From the NCBI GenBank assembly GCA_031835245.1, contig JAVKOQ010000259.1:1-64000 (forward strand): 64,000 nucleotides of DNA. The letters run 5' to 3'. The notes under the pieces are model-generated. The model had not been told where the DNA came from. It saw nothing but the letters and a program-made list of their open reading frames with translations, and made no database searches. A program made the position numbers and the translations under genes. The DNA comes from Balamuthia mandrillaris (taxonomy: Eukaryota > Discosea > Longamoebia > Balamuthiidae). This document shows positions 11,699 to 31,710 of the stretch, one piece after another. Position 1 is the first letter of the stretch. Each line of letters opens with the position of its first letter.

Positions 11699-13655
11699 CT
11701 AATCAGAGCTGTCTTCTTCTCCGGAGGAGCTGCTGCTATCATCGCTGGCATCATCTTTATCAGAGCAACTGTCCATACTGCTCTGAGCTTTTTCCTCTTT
11801 GCTGTGTATGCTATGTGCGTGCTGTAGCTCTGTGGTGGTTCCTGTTCTGTGCTCCGCGTCTTCGTGTGGTATGGTCTGTAGCTCTTCTTTGCGCTCGTTT
11901 GCCTTAACTTCCTTCGTTTCTTCCAATTCACTGCCTGCTTTCTCCTCTTTCTCTGTCTTTTCGTCTTTTTGTTCCTGCGCCTCTTCTCTCTCCTTTGAAT
12001 GCTCCTGTTGTTCTCCGCTTCTTAGTGTTTTATTGGATGAAGAGGATCTTGGCGACGGTGGCTCGAACATCACAGTCTGCAGCTTGGCGATGGATGGCTT
12101 GACGCTGCTGATGGAGTGGGAGGAGGACGGAGCGGAAGCTGCGGACCTTGGGGACCGGAGCTTCACGGGGAGAGTTGCGCTGTTGAGGGACTTGCGAGAG
12201 GGAGGAGGCATCAGCTGGTCATCGCGTTGTGTTGTTGCACGTCTAGGCGACTTGGGAGGTACAGCAGTGGCGGAAGGGTGAGGCCTCTCACTGCCTGACT
12301 GGGAGTTGGCCCTTCTGCCCCTTGTGGTAGCGGAGGGAATGGACAATCGTATCTCGTCGCTGGTCCGCAGAATGTCATCCCTGGCATGATCGCGAGGGCC
12401 TCTGGCAGACAGTATTCGAATCTCCGTTGAGCTACTACTGGCAGGGTGGTTGCCCTCGCTGCTTCTTCCAGGTATGTTGGGGAGGCGGGTGGTCGATGCT
12501 GGGCCTCTGGCCGAAAGAAGGCGGAGGTCGATGGCGGTGGTGGCACTTGCTGCTTTCTTGTTGAACTCGCCGAGGAGGTCACCCTGGCTGCCACGAACTC
12601 GCATTTCGGCGCTCTTTCGCCAGTCACGCCTGCTGCCAGCAGCTGTTGATGGAAGTCTTAATTCTATGGTGCTGCCTGTGGTTCTTCTCTCGCCCTTATC
12701 TCCATCTGCCTCTTCCTTTTCTCCCTTGTGCTTTTTGCCGGCTCTTTCTTCCTTTTTCTTTGTTTTGTCTTTTTCCTTGTCTTTGTCAGCGGTATCTGGC
12801 TCTTCTTGGCTCGTATGCGAGTCCTTTTCCACTGCTCGCTCCTCAGCTCCAGTGTTGTTGGTGACGGTGGTAGTGGAACGCGAAAGAGAGGTATCCAGCC
12901 CATCTGCCTTCTGCTGATCACGAGTGACTTCTCCTTTAGTGACATCTTCGCTGGCCTCTTTGCTGCCAGAGGTATCAGCGGTGGAGGAAGCGCTGGCTGC
13001 TCCCACCTCCTCTTCGACGTTGACAGGAGACACTCCGTACGAGGAGGAAGAGAAGTAATACTTTCTTTGGAGGTGCACGCTCATCTGCTTCTGCAAATCG
13101 TTGAAACCAATCTCCATTTCTTCCTGGAAGGTGCTCTGCTCCCCGCCTATGAGCGTTTTGTTCAGTTGGAGAGCTCGCTTGCAGGATTTGAGGAATTGCC
13201 GCAAGCTTTCTCTGAGCTTTTCAACCAACTCTGGTGGATACTTGTCGCCTTCTCCTCCACCTAAGAACGCATTGCATATCTCTATTGCGCCTTGGTTTAC
13301 CTCTACAAAAACAAAAGACAGGCTTAGCGTCCCTTTCATTCTAGCAATAAACAAGAACGAGTGGAAGCTTACGTGGAAGAGCGCTGCCCTGAAGCACGTG
13401 CTGTAGAGTTTTGATGTTTGGTGGCTGCTGCACCAGTTCTGATACAAGTATCGCCGTCCTGTTGTCGATTTCTTCGATGGACACTTCCAACGGATTCAGT
13501 TCCTCTTGCCTGTAGCTCTTCACCGGGAGACGACGAAGGATCGAGGGAAATTGGCCATCCACAGTCAGCATAGTCTTGCGTTTATATTGTTGAGCCACAG
13601 TGCCCCTTGGTTGCCCATCCTTTGTGAATGGTGTTTGGAACACAAAAGTTGCTGC

Positions 13656-13688
<33 letters not shown>

Positions 13689-16600
13689 GAATGACAGTTA
13701 GCAAAGAAGAGATGGAAGGAGTGTAAGAAACGAACAAAGATTGGTGGCTTTCTCGAGTGTTGTATTTCTTGGAAGGGAGTCTCCTTGGAAGTAAGGCTTC
13801 AAGTAGGTAATTTGAAGATAACACGTTCCCTCCTTTAAGTTGCTCCTGTCCACCTCATGAGCATCCAACACTTCAACCGACGTGACGCCATATGTTTTCT
13901 TTACCAACTCTTTCATGCGTTCGGTAAAGTCAAAGAGGTGCGTAAACTGCGGCTCTTTGTAGATGAAATGCTTGCTGTCTAACCTGCCAAAGGTACGCCC
14001 GTAGAATCCTACACGGAAGTATTCTCTCTCGAGACGAGAGCCAGCATCCTGTATACCAGATTTATGTTAAGTAAATAAAGATAGGCCTCCACAAAAAATG
14101 GTGCACGAGATGTTAACGAGCATTACCCCTTTGGCTATAGCCGAGTAAAACTTGTCGAGTTGGTGGTGACAGGTAGCAAGGTCTTTGTAAGATGCATTCT
14201 TTTCATAGATGCTGAGTAGAAGTTTGTATAGCTCGCTGCCAAACTCGAACGCTTGTGCCTGTATCGCATACACTTTAGCAAGGGTAAAACGGGGAGAAGA
14301 GTGCAGGAGGCAAACCTTTTCTAGGAGATCTAATGCCAATTTGAGGCTGATGATGAGGCCTTTTTCCGTAAAGAAGTGAGATTGAAACCCACCTTCTTCA
14401 TCCTCGTCCTATAAAAGTTTAGAAAAGGACTTGTTAACGACCAACTTATTTACAAAAAGAGAATAGAGAAATGGCAGAGAGCAACGAACAGCAATCTCAG
14501 AAAGGCCAGGGCAAAGCTTCTGGAAAATCTCTTCATTGTGAACGTGCAGCTTGTATTCTGGGTCTTTTTGTTTGAGGTATTCTAACACAAGAGCGGCAAC
14601 ATGAATGTGACACAAGGCAGCTTCCATGAAGTTCTTCTCTTGGTCGTGGAACCTGGCCAATTCTCCTAGCCATGTAATTCGAAGATCAGGGGTGTGAATG
14701 TAGCCCTGGGCAATCCTATAGTACAAGTCCGCAATCATCTCCGAGTCTGCTTTTTGCTTGAGCTCGTTTACTTGAATGGTGTCCCGCAAGATCTTGGTGA
14801 GGGTGCCGCTTATTTCCTCCACTTGGCGGGCAAAATTAGCTTTGAGATAACTGTGCACTTCCTCCTGAACAGAGCGGATAGAATAAAAGTGAGTCAGAGA
14901 GATAGAGAGAGAGAGAGAGAGGGAGCATTGGTGTACATTTCTTGCTGGGATGGAACTTTCCAAGATGAGGTCAGATTTACTGTACAAGTGAAGCGCATAT
15001 TCGTTCAGGGCAGCAAGAGCGCGCTTAATGTACTTGTCCTCCGTCAACAAGCCATCCGTAATGAGCTTGGAGAGAGCAGTAGTAGCTTGTGTGTATACAC
15101 GCCCAAAGTTACCGACCTCTTGGTAGTTATGCTATAACCAAAACAGGATAGTCAGCTAACAAAGAGAGAGAACGAGAGAGCAGAGAGCTCACCCTCATCA
15201 AGAGGAAGAAAAGTGAAGTGGCTTCACAGCGAATAGGAGCGATAGAGAAGCTGCAGTGACGAAGCACTTCCCTACAAAGAGAGTAAAGGTAGGAGTTGCC
15301 TTCCGCAAATAAGATGGAGCGGAACCGAGCCACAAAGGATCGCATCGTCGCAAACAGGCAATGCAAGAAGCTCTGACTCTGCTCTTTCTGGAAGAAGCGG
15401 ATCAGCAGAGCAAACACTTTGTCCATCATGGGTTGGTCGCCAATAGATGAGGGTGAAGACAGGGCAATCATCCGATTGGCAGCAGAGAGCCCCTTGCTGC
15501 GATTTAAGTCGCGTGGAGTGGCTGTTACTGAACCGTCCGGTGTTACCGCACACAACTCTGAAGCAAAGTCTTCTATGTAGTCCTCTAGCACGTCAAGAAC
15601 GAGCTTATTAACTTCCGACACAAGTTTAGATTCTTTGTCGGTCTATTGGGGAGATTATTAGCAATTGAGCACTCTAACTTCTATATCAACGTACATCGAC
15701 GGAATCATCCTCGATAAGAACGCTGGTTCTAGTGACGGGTCCTCTCTCCGCTTTGTTCTCTTTCTTTTTACCAAAAGCAAACGAAGGTGCCAACAGTATT
15801 CCTTTGTAGGTTTTAGGGTCGTACTGAAGATAATAATGATAAAGGCCCTCGTCAATAAGAAGAAGCATAATTATCGAAGAAGACAGTAGCGTGGTGTACT
15901 CACTTCAAAGCAATCGATGCAGTCCATCAACAGCTCCAAGAAGGTTAACCGCTTCGCAGGGCTCTCCTTGCTCCACCATCCTCTCAGGAAAGAGCGGCGG
16001 CAACCCTTTAGGATCCACAGGAACGAGATGAAAAACGCCCTTTTTTCCTGCCCACTCTTCCAAGCTCCCAAACGAGAATAGTAGTCAACAAGCTGAACGA
16101 TGAAACAGACCACAAAAGACTCGTGAGCTCAAAATAACACTAGCAGCATTTTAGAGGAGCAGTACCAGAACCAATAGTGGGAAGTATATAACAGCTACTC
16201 GCTCTCGTTCCTCTGGTGATTGGTACCGAGCGTCGTAGTCATGTTTTGTAAGGAGTAGATTCAGTGTACATATTGCCTGTTGACGTAAAAGAATGAGCTA
16301 GCAGATCAAACCAAAACCAGAAAGAATGGTGAAAGGGTTCTTCGTACCATGCTACGGGAGAGCGAATTTGTGTTTGTCATAACACTGGCTATAACCTCCC
16401 TTACTAGCATTGACGAGATTGGATGTTTTTGTCTAGAGAGAAGGAAATGTAAGGAACCAACAAAGCAAATGTAGGCATAACACAAGAGAATGATGGGGGA
16501 GAGGAAGGAGAAGAAGAGAGAGCTCATACGAGATGACATCGAACAAGCTGTGCCTGCGATGTTCGGGTAATATGTCGTAAGATAAAGGCAGATTGACGGG

Positions 16601-17406
16601 CACAAAGTGCTCATGGTCGGTGAGAATCTTGAAAAAGTCAAATTTGAATACAGATATCTCCATTTCCATCGACTTATCATCACCTTCTGCAGAGGACATT
16701 GCCTGAACATAAGTCTCCACCTAGTTGTTTCACAATAGAAAGTATCAGATATACACAAGGTTTGGGATAAAACAAACAAAAAACCTAAAGTACCAGAGTA
16801 TTGATACGCCCACGATCAAAAATGGGAAAAAGATCTCGTATGAACAGCGCGACGACTTTGTTGAGCTCCATGGCTGGCTTGTAGTCATCTGCGTTGATGT
16901 GTTGCTTGTAATACTTGACCAAAAAGCTTATCATCTTGGTTAACAATCTCGAAAAGTCGCTGCTGAACCACTCTTTACGGTCAGGAGAACCTGAGCGTTG
17001 TTACAAACATTAATGACTATCAGTGTAGTGTTTTGAATAGCTTCCATGCGAAAAGACTAGAGTACCTAGTTGTCCTTCGTGTTGCAGCTTTGTAACCATC
17101 GACTTAATAACTACCTCGAACACGAACCATACCACCGAGGCAAGATCTTTCGTGGATACGTCCGCATGTTCTCGCATCTGCAATGTGAGGGCCGTTAGCT
17201 TCAATCATCACTAACGCGTACTTGGCTGTTCAATTGACACGTACGTTCTTTCCTGCTATCAGAGTTAAAAGCTGAGTGGACAATGCGATGTAGAGTTGCG
17301 GTTGCTTTGCTTCTACGGCGTAAGTCACGCATGCCGACAAAATAGGAGATCTCATGTTGGCGTCCTCGCGCGTTTCCGAATGAACCCTGTCACATCTGTG
17401 TGAGCT

Positions 17407-17448
<42 letters not shown>

Positions 17449-17934
17449 AACTTACTTATTAAGGATTTTGATAAGGGCCTTGAAAGCGTGGTTTCCAGCA
17501 GTCTTGGGGTGAGTGCACATTACGTCAAACAGCTGATTTAGGATTACAGGTAGGTATTGGATGGCAAGTACAGGACTGATTTTCTCCAATCCATCAATGG
17601 CCTTCGATAAAAACAAGGGTAGGCGAGTGAGAATGATATAAAGCACTTTATAGCAGTGAAGGCATTACCTCTCCAAGCTGAGAATCCGAGTAGTCAGAGC
17701 GGTGATAAGTCTGAAAGAAGTTATTGAGATATGTATCCTCGGGGTAAACTGTGGATACTACTTTCATTCGAAGGCGAAAGTAGGGCTTTCCGTTGTCGAG
17801 ATACTGATGTTTTGCCGCAAGATAATTATCTTGAAGACCACTTATGATGATAGGCAATGTGTGATGATCTCCTTGGTTGTTTTCCACAATCCTGAAATTG
17901 TTGTGTCAACAAAACTTGTTCAGCAGAAGCTGGG

Positions 17935-17976
<42 letters not shown>

Positions 17977-20900
17977 AAGAGAGGAGATTATCACTTGTTT
18001 TCATTGTAGAGTGGAAGAATAGCGTGTCCCACAGGCACTTCAACTACGTCCTCTCCCTTCTTGGGTTGAGCACAAGAGATGTGATAAAAAGTAAAGAGGA
18101 AATGGTGCTTCTGGGTCAGGCGTGTGGGTAGACGAATCTTTATCTCGTCATGGAATTGAGGAGTTTTGGTATGATAGGTCACATGCGCATAGGCCTCTTT
18201 AGACGCTGTAGGGCAGGAACTTTTGCCATAAATTGACTGTAGTCATAGAGAGAGAGAGAGAGAGAGAGAGAGATTAGAAATAAAAACGAGAGAATTTCAA
18301 GTGCCAACGTTCTCGTACCATAAGCCCTTCTTCAGAGAGCAGGTCATTGCTTTTGAGTTGAATTTTAATGGCAATAGTCTTCACCTTGCGATTGTGTGAA
18401 CTCATCACCAACGATTCCGGGTAGATATAAAAGTTGTTCACATAGGACCAATGGGGTTGCATAATGGGAGACACAGGGAACTCCTGCACCTCACGGATGA
18501 ATCCGTTGTAATCCTGTACGACTTTGTGTCTAGCAGAGTCAGTGCCTGAAAGAGCTGACGGCTCTTCTTCTTTCAGAGTCTGTAGACGAGAGATAAACAA
18601 TAACAATGAGGACAGCTCCAATGCTTCGAAAATAGTGATAGGTATGCAATCATTACCTCAGCTTTCATGTCTTGAATCACAGGGGATAAGGAAGGATCCA
18701 CAAGATTCGGAAGGGTTGCGACCTGCTCAGCAGTTAGGGAACGAACAGAGACTTTACAAAATCCTGGTACAGTTTGTCTTTGCTTCTTGGTTTTAGGGTC
18801 CTGATCCACAACAAGGAACAAACGATATGTAAGAAGAAGCGAAAGAGAATGAAAATTAACAGGTTAATACAGCATACCCTCAACTCAGCCAGCAGGTCAA
18901 AAATGTTGTCCTTACAGTGGGCCGGATACAAGGCATCAAATTCGGTCTCTTCCGTCAGCATAAGGGCATTGTTTCGGTCAAACACAGGGATAGCTCCCCA
19001 GGCGAATAGTTGTCGGTAAGCTCCCAGTCGCTTGCAAAAGCCCAGCACCCCTTGCTCCACTTTTGTTCTTCTTTTTTCTAGCTCTCTTCCTCTCTAAGTA
19101 GAAGAGACAGTGGTAAGTCAACATAACTACAAGCTGAATGGGTCAGAGAAGAACTCTACTTACTAGATCAACCTTCATGTAAGGATCTAACGCATCGGCG
19201 TCTCCTTGCAAGACTTTTTCTACTTGCAGGACCAGATAGATATCCGGACTCCTCTTTGTTACTGTAAAGAGAGCCTTCTGTGCACGTGTCAAGGGATCGG
19301 ATTCTTGCTAACGGATTGTGTCGAGCATGTAAGTTGTTGCTATAACTCTTCGCTATAAAGTGATGACAGACTCTCACAGTACCATATGTTTGCCGAGGTA
19401 GCTCATGAGCTTTTCTGAGTTTTGGTCAAAGTGAAAGTTCTCTGATAGTTTCACCCTCTGCCCGACATCATACAACGCCAAATAACAGAAGAAAGGCTCT
19501 ATTTCTCCCAGCACGAAAGCAATGTGCTTTATCTGCAGTGTGAACTGGCAAGCCGCTCTGTTTGTTGTAAGTGTTAAAACGCAGCAACACAACAATATGA
19601 AGGAGAAGAAGAAGAAAGAAGAAGAAGAACAAGAACAAGAACAAGAACAAGAACAAGAAAAGCATAGGAGAAATAGGAAGGACGGAAGAGGAAGAACAAA
19701 GAGAAAAAAAAAGGACGGAAGAAGAAGAGACTTGGGTAGGAGCTGGATGCGCTCGGGCATTACTCGCTCACAGAGCGTTTTCTCATGGTTGGGCCACTCA
19801 TAGCCAGGGTCGTAGTAGTGGAACAACGGTAGTCTATCCTTTCTCTGTGTGTGCGGAAAACAAAAAAGTGAGTCCCTTGTTCCGATCGACCAAAGTCTAA
19901 CGTTACCCTTTCTTGGCGGTTTAGCTCATGGATTTCGGGTGGAGGGTGTTTGAGGTGTTGCAGCAGCAGCTTTTCCTTCTTGGCATCCTCTTTGCTCTTT
20001 TTGATCTTCGAGCCTGATTCTTGTGCTGTGCAAACGGAGCACGTTTGCTCGTTGGTTGATCCGTTTTGTTAAAACCGAAAAAGAAAGAGAAAGAAATACC
20101 TTTTTGTCGTTCGTTTATCTCATAGGTCTCTTTGGGCAGGCTGGCGATGCCCTCGGCTGGGGATACCCTGGTGTACTCGGTGTACCTCCGACGGACCACC
20201 CGCCAGTCGGAGGAGAACACGCGAAAGGACTCCTGCACGTGAGGCTCCAACTTGCTAAGCTTACAGTTCTGTTATGATACCAGATGGTATATTCACAAAA
20301 GAAAGAACAGCAAAGAGTGAAAAGAGAGTAAGCTGGTAAGTCTGTTGTTCTCACAATGGATGTAAGAAAAAAGGGTGGAAAAAACGAACCGGCTTTGTAG
20401 CAGCCTCCGTGCGATGGACCTTTGGAAAGGTTTCCACGATGATGTCGTCGGAGGGGATGTTGATGAGCTTGGCAGCCAGAGGGTCATGCCTCACGGCGTC
20501 CGACTGGAATGCCTCTTCGAAGCTGGTGGCCTCGAAGCTGGCCGCGTTTTCCGAGAGTGCAAGCAGCGCAGGGGAGGATACGAACATGTCCACTTTTTTC
20601 TTCTGCTAAGAAGTTAGCCGGATACGTCCTATTAGAGAACTCCTCTTCAGAGCTTACCTTTTTCTTCCGGATAGAACTGATCCCATCCTCGGATTTGCCC
20701 TTCTTCTTCTTTGGCTTTTTCTTCTTCTTTTCCTTCTCCTTCTCTTTCTCCTTTTTGCCAGACGAAGAGAGACCGGATGGAGTGGAAGGGATGGACTCAA
20801 CGTCTTCCATCGAGTGCGAATCAGTGCTGTGCGGCAGGGAGCTTTCAGAGGGTTGGCTTTCCGAGAGTTGGTCAGCGTCCGACTGGTATTCATCTCCCAC

Positions 20901-20996
20901 ATCTGCTTCCTCCCCTCCTTTCTCTTCCCCCTCGTTTGCCTCCCGGCCCCGTGGTTCCAGCAGCGGATCCTCAGCCGCTCGTTTTCTGTCCGTCAT
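11699..20996 (-). CDS. DOCK-family Rho GTPase exchange factor (DOCK-C/D-like) with long disordered tail
   Basis: Activates Rac/Cdc42-type GTPases and so controls actin. The start is the ATG at 20994-20996; stop TAG is at 11699-11701; there are about 25-30 short introns. The N-terminus is acidic, then very basic ([17 protein letters not shown]). The DOCK-C/D N-region follows (DPLAAKLINIPSDDIIVE, EPHVQESFRVFSSDWRVVRR, GEIEPFFCYLALYDV). DHR-1 lies at about 18500-17690 (NNFYIYPESLVMSSHNRKVK, YHTKTPQFHDEIKIRLP). DHR-2 lies at about 14880-13060 (LYYRIAQGY, PDLRITWLGELARFH, FVFQTPFTKDG, NPLEVSIEEIDNRTAIL, VNQGAIEICNAFLGGG). After DHR-2, from about 13050, a single exon of about 1.35 kb encodes about 450 low-complexity residues rich in Ser, Glu and Lys; such a tail is not usual in the family. 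Several introns carry sense-strand CT runs. Confidence 0.93.
13659..13685. repeat. (GA)n microsatellite in DOCK intron
   Basis: Reads CT on the sense strand; lies in the intron between the KATNLCS and TFVFQTPF coding segments. Confidence 0.9.
17410..18272. repeat. Three (GA)n runs in DOCK introns around DHR-1
   Basis: Runs at 17410-17443, about 17938-17972 and about 18246-18272; all read CT on the sense strand. Confidence 0.9.
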
Positions 20997-21552
20997 TCTT
21001 GCTTGAACACCACGCACTCCGTAGGTACCTGCCCCCTCCAAGCCTCAAAACTCTTTGCCAGTTTCTTTATGATGACAACTGGTGTAGTTTGTTTTTAAAA
21101 CCCGCCGAATATAAGCTAATCAAGCGTGAGCGCCTGACAAAACCCTGCAAAAGCGTTAGACCCCCTTTATCCTCCGCAACTCGCCGAAGAGGCGTTTTTG
21201 TGGTTGGTTGTCGACACTTCCATCGAATGACGTCATCACTCACTTCTCGTGTCGACACATGTGCGTACCAACCATTCCAAACCGCCGAAAAGTGGGCGGC
21301 CGAATTTTGTTTGGAAAACGTCAAAAAATCCCAAAGAGGGAGCATACTCAGCATAGAATAAAACCCGCCTTCCTCTTCCTAAACAAACAACTTGCTTGTT
21401 GGGCTTTTTTTTTTTGGGTGCCTTTCAAACAGCTGGACGAAACTTCTCAGATTTACGTGTCACGCTTTTTTCCACAACCCCCTTCTACTTTCTGCGCTAC
21501 GCAAAAATCTTCCTTTTCAACAGCACACACACACTACACACAAAAACACACC
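20997..21552. promoter_or_regulatory. Divergent DOCK/ATG8 promoter with two TGTCGACA and one TGACGTCA
   Basis: 556-nt head-to-head spacer. TGTCGACA stands at 21209-21216 and 21250-21257 (the second inside CGTGTCGACA), 41 bp apart start to start. A CRE-type palindrome TGACGTCA (21228-21235) lies between them. No gene is supported in the spacer. Confidence 0.55.
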
Positions 21553-22259
21553 ATGGCCAAGCCCTTCAAGGAAGAACATCCTCTTGGTATGTTTTTTTTG
21601 TGAATCGAAATGTCTTTCTTTTTTTTTTTTTAAACACAATGATCAGAGCGTCTTTTGTACCAACCCCCCATTTCCCCCCTTTGTTTAATCAGATAAGAGA
21701 AGAGAAGTCGCAGAGCGCATCAGGGCCAAGTATCCTGATCGAATTCCCGTACGTAGTGTTTGATTAAGCGTTTTTTCTCCCCCTGTGTTTGCCGTTGAGT
21801 GTCTGACCTTGGATTTTTGCTTGTGATGTAGGTCATCGTTGAGAAAGCCCCTAAGAGCGACGCACCTGACATTGATAAAAAGAAGTTTGTGTTGCTGCCT
21901 TGCCTATCGCATTTCTTTCTTCATCTCTTCTAATCGTATCTTTTTTTCTCTCTCTCTCTCAGGTTCTTGGTGCCTTCTGACATAACCGTTGGTAAATTCG
22001 TTTACGAGATTCGCAAGCACATGAAGCTAAGCCCAGAGAAGGCCATATTTTTGTTTGTAAACAACGTGCTGCCTCCAACGGGTAAGTGAAGCAGTTTTTT
22101 TTTCTTGTAGACTTCGTTGTGTTCTTGCTAGACTTTCTTGGTCTGACTTGCGTGCTTTATTTTGCAGCGGAGTTGATGTCCAATATTTATGCCAAGTACA
22201 AAGATGAGGACGGATTTCTCTACATTACGTATTCTGGGGAGAACACTTTTGGACAATAA
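21553..22259 (+). CDS. ATG8: Autophagy ubiquitin-like protein Atg8/GABARAP
   Basis: Conjugated to phosphatidylethanolamine on autophagosomal membranes. Five exons join to 117 aa, the usual length. Landmarks: [30 protein letters not shown], the [15 protein letters not shown] core, and the hydrophobic-pocket helix region ending [13 protein letters not shown]. The scissile glycine is Gly116, followed by a single Gln, so Atg4-type processing would remove one residue. The start ATG has a good A-rich context (ACACACCATGG). Polyadenylation signal AATAAA lies at 22317-22322. It is tail-to-tail with the Kin1/MARK kinase, 265 nt apart. Confidence 0.97.
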
Positions 22260-22524
22260 GCATCTCAACACCCTCGCCATGTGTACATAGCCTCCCTTTG
22301 AACTGCGCCAGAAAGAAATAAACCTCACCACACTTTTGAAACATGCCCTCTTTCTATCTTTCTTTTGTTTGTTCTCCTGGCAACACAAACAAAAAGAGGC
22401 ACTTTCAACGTTATTTATGGACAAGCGTTTACTACTAGCTGATGCAGAAAAAGTGAGAAGGTCTGCTTGAGAATGAACAACACCACGGGGTTGCAAAAGA
22501 AAGGAGAGAGAGAGAGAAGTAAAT

Positions 22525-26145
<3,621 letters not shown>

Positions 26146-26748
26146 CGGGAGCCGCAAATAAAGGAAGAAGAAGAAGAAGAAAGGAGGAGGAAGAAAGGTG
26201 GTTCAGTCCTCGTCGTCGAATGTGGGGAATAAATTATCTACAAGGTAATAGGCGGCAGCCGCCTTTTCTTCTAAAACGTAAAGGTATAAGCAGCTCCTTC
26301 TCTCTTTTTTAATTTTGCTGTTTGCTTTCTTGCCGCGTTTTTCTGTTACAAGTGCATTGGGAGATACGAAAGAAACCCGTTCGTTGTTTTTTTTAAAAAA
26401 ACCTCCTTGTAGATGTTGATTGGGTTCTACTTAGCAAAAGGGTTATACTCTTGGCTGTTCGTTCTTCCTTTTGTCTCTCTCTTCGCTTTGCGGTGTGCTC
26501 CGACTCCGTAAAGAAATTTTTGACGACCCAAGAAGCAATTACAATCGATCCGCTTGAGGAGTTGCTAGATCATATTCGGGGAAATTCGGCGAAGAGATCG
26601 TTGTTCCTTTTTTAGATTATATGAGGGGTGTTAGTCGACAAATAATATTTTTAAGATCATGCTGGTTGATCTGGATCTCCTCGGATTCTTCAGTGGTTCA
26701 CCCCTCAAGCGGCCTTCGAAAGAAAGGGAAGCAAAAAAAAGAATCGAG
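26146..26748. promoter_or_regulatory. Divergent kinase/AFG3 promoter region
   Basis: 603-nt head-to-head spacer. TGACGACCCA at 26521-26530 and AGTCGACA at 26633-26640, the latter about 110 nt before the AFG3 ATG. Otherwise T-rich, with no gene seen. Confidence 0.45.
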
Positions 26749-30033
<3,285 letters not shown>

Positions 30034-30129
30034 TCTGTCTTTGTAAAAAAATGCTGCTGGCCGAAACTATAGCGAAAGAAGAGAGTGTTGTTTATTGTGA
30101 GTGTGAGATGTGTTCAAATGGAGGAAGAT

Positions 30130-30643
30130 TTAGTTCTCTTTTTCAGAGGTTTCTTGTTGTTGATGAAACTTGTAAAAGGATTGCGCCACTAACAATGGGA
30201 ACACTAACGATGCTTCCGCATAAACCTATTTTTCAACTTGTTGTTTTAGAGGGAGAAAGAAGGAGAGAAGACAAGAAAAGGAAAAGTAACCTTGACTGCT
30301 TGAGCATCAAGCTTAATCTTTCCCCAAGACTTGGCCTCTTCCGGTTTGGCACCGCTGTCGCTGCCGTCAAACTCTTGGCCGGTGTTGATGAAGACTGAGT
30401 AGTCGGCCCCGTTGCGCATGAGGTTGGCATTGCAAATGTGATGCTTGACCACGCCGCCTCCCAAGATGATCATGCCGGAGCGCTTGGCTTTCATGGCGAT
30501 GGTGTTCAACCTCCGAATGTCCTGAGCAATGTCCAGGATGAGGCCTGGATTGCGGAACGAGTGGAAAAAGATCATATCTCCAATAGACCCATCTTTGTTT
30601 TTTCAATTAAAATATTGTGAGAACAACCAACCTCAAGAACGAC

Positions 30644-30674
<31 letters not shown>

Positions 30675-31710
30675 TAACAAAAGGGATTTAAAAATGAAAT
30701 ACCTGTTATTGCTGGACAAAAGACAGGGATGTCATTCTTTTTAAGCATGAAGAAAGAAAAGGGTTGAGTTATCTATTGTATTTGGAAGCAGTGACAAAGA
30801 AAAGCAAGAAGAAAGATGAGGAGGAAATTTACTTTGTACGCCCAGTAGTAGACTGACTGAGGATTGTCGATTTCCTTGCCCAATCGAGCTATCATCGTAG
30901 AGGGACTCCATATTGTTCCCTGAAAAAGAGAACGACGGAAACAGAGGGAGAGAGAGAGAGTGAGAGAGTGAGAGACTAGTAGTAACAGCGAAGAGAATGA
31001 AGGAGAGAAAAACAGCAAGAGTCAAACGCAGCAATACTCACGTCCTTCTTCTGTTCCTCCAGCATAGCATCTAAAACAGGGTTTAACCAGTCCTCAAACT
31101 TGCAGTAGTTGTCGTTTGGAATGATGAGGTTGCCGATTCTGTTGAGCCCCTTGAGGCGAAGCTCCCTGCCGGTCAGGGAGAACTCGCCGTGGTAAGTGGG
31201 CGCAAAGCACTTGATAAAGTCCTCCTCGATGCCGCCGGCAGTGGTGACCACCGCCGAGACGAGCTTGTGCTCCACCAGCCAGCGAATGATTTCCCTCACC
31301 CCGCAGGAGATCATGTTGGAGGTGTAGCCCAGGAAGATGGTGCAGCGGACCTTTTTCCGGTTGGTTGGATCGCGCAGCTCGTCATCCTCGTCCTCTGCAA
31401 TAGGTTCGTCATTGAGACTCCAGCGTAACTTTGAAAGAAAGAGAGCGAGAGTGAGCAGATAGCGAGGAAGAAAGAGTACTCAAGACAGAGAGAGAAAGAG
31501 CCAAAAAAAAAGTAGTAGTACCATCCGATTGACTTCTTCGACGGCCTTGCCAAAGCTGGTGGCTTGGAAACCGGTGGTGAGGTAGGATTCCAGGAGGGCG
31601 TTGTAGTCCAGGCCTTTGTTAAAGTCGAAGCCTTGCACGGTGGGCGAGCCTTCCGGCATCTTGTAGCTTTGAATGAAGACGGCGGCGGTTGCGGCGGAAG
31701 TGCTTTCCAT
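30130..31710 (-). CDS. DHPS: Deoxyhypusine synthase
   Basis: Transfers the butylamine group of spermidine to a lysine of eIF5A, the first step of hypusine formation, in the cytosol. The ATG is at 31708-31710. Landmarks: [88 protein letters not shown], a short exon [11 protein letters not shown], and [12 protein letters not shown] with the catalytic lysine. A last exon past 30240 reads [17 protein letters not shown] and ends at the TAA at 30130-30132. Introns hold (GA)n runs near 30643 and 30950, CT on the sense strand. It is divergent from SPT16. Confidence 0.95.
30643..30670. repeat. (GA)n run in deoxyhypusine synthase intron
   Basis: Sense strand reads CT. Similar short runs occur at about 30950-30975. 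Confidence 0.9.

Noticed and set aside
12446-13264. Long plus-strand open frames opposite the DOCK tail and opposite CNOT1, SPT16 and transaldolase
   Set aside because: They are antisense shadows of G/C-rich coding exons without family features.
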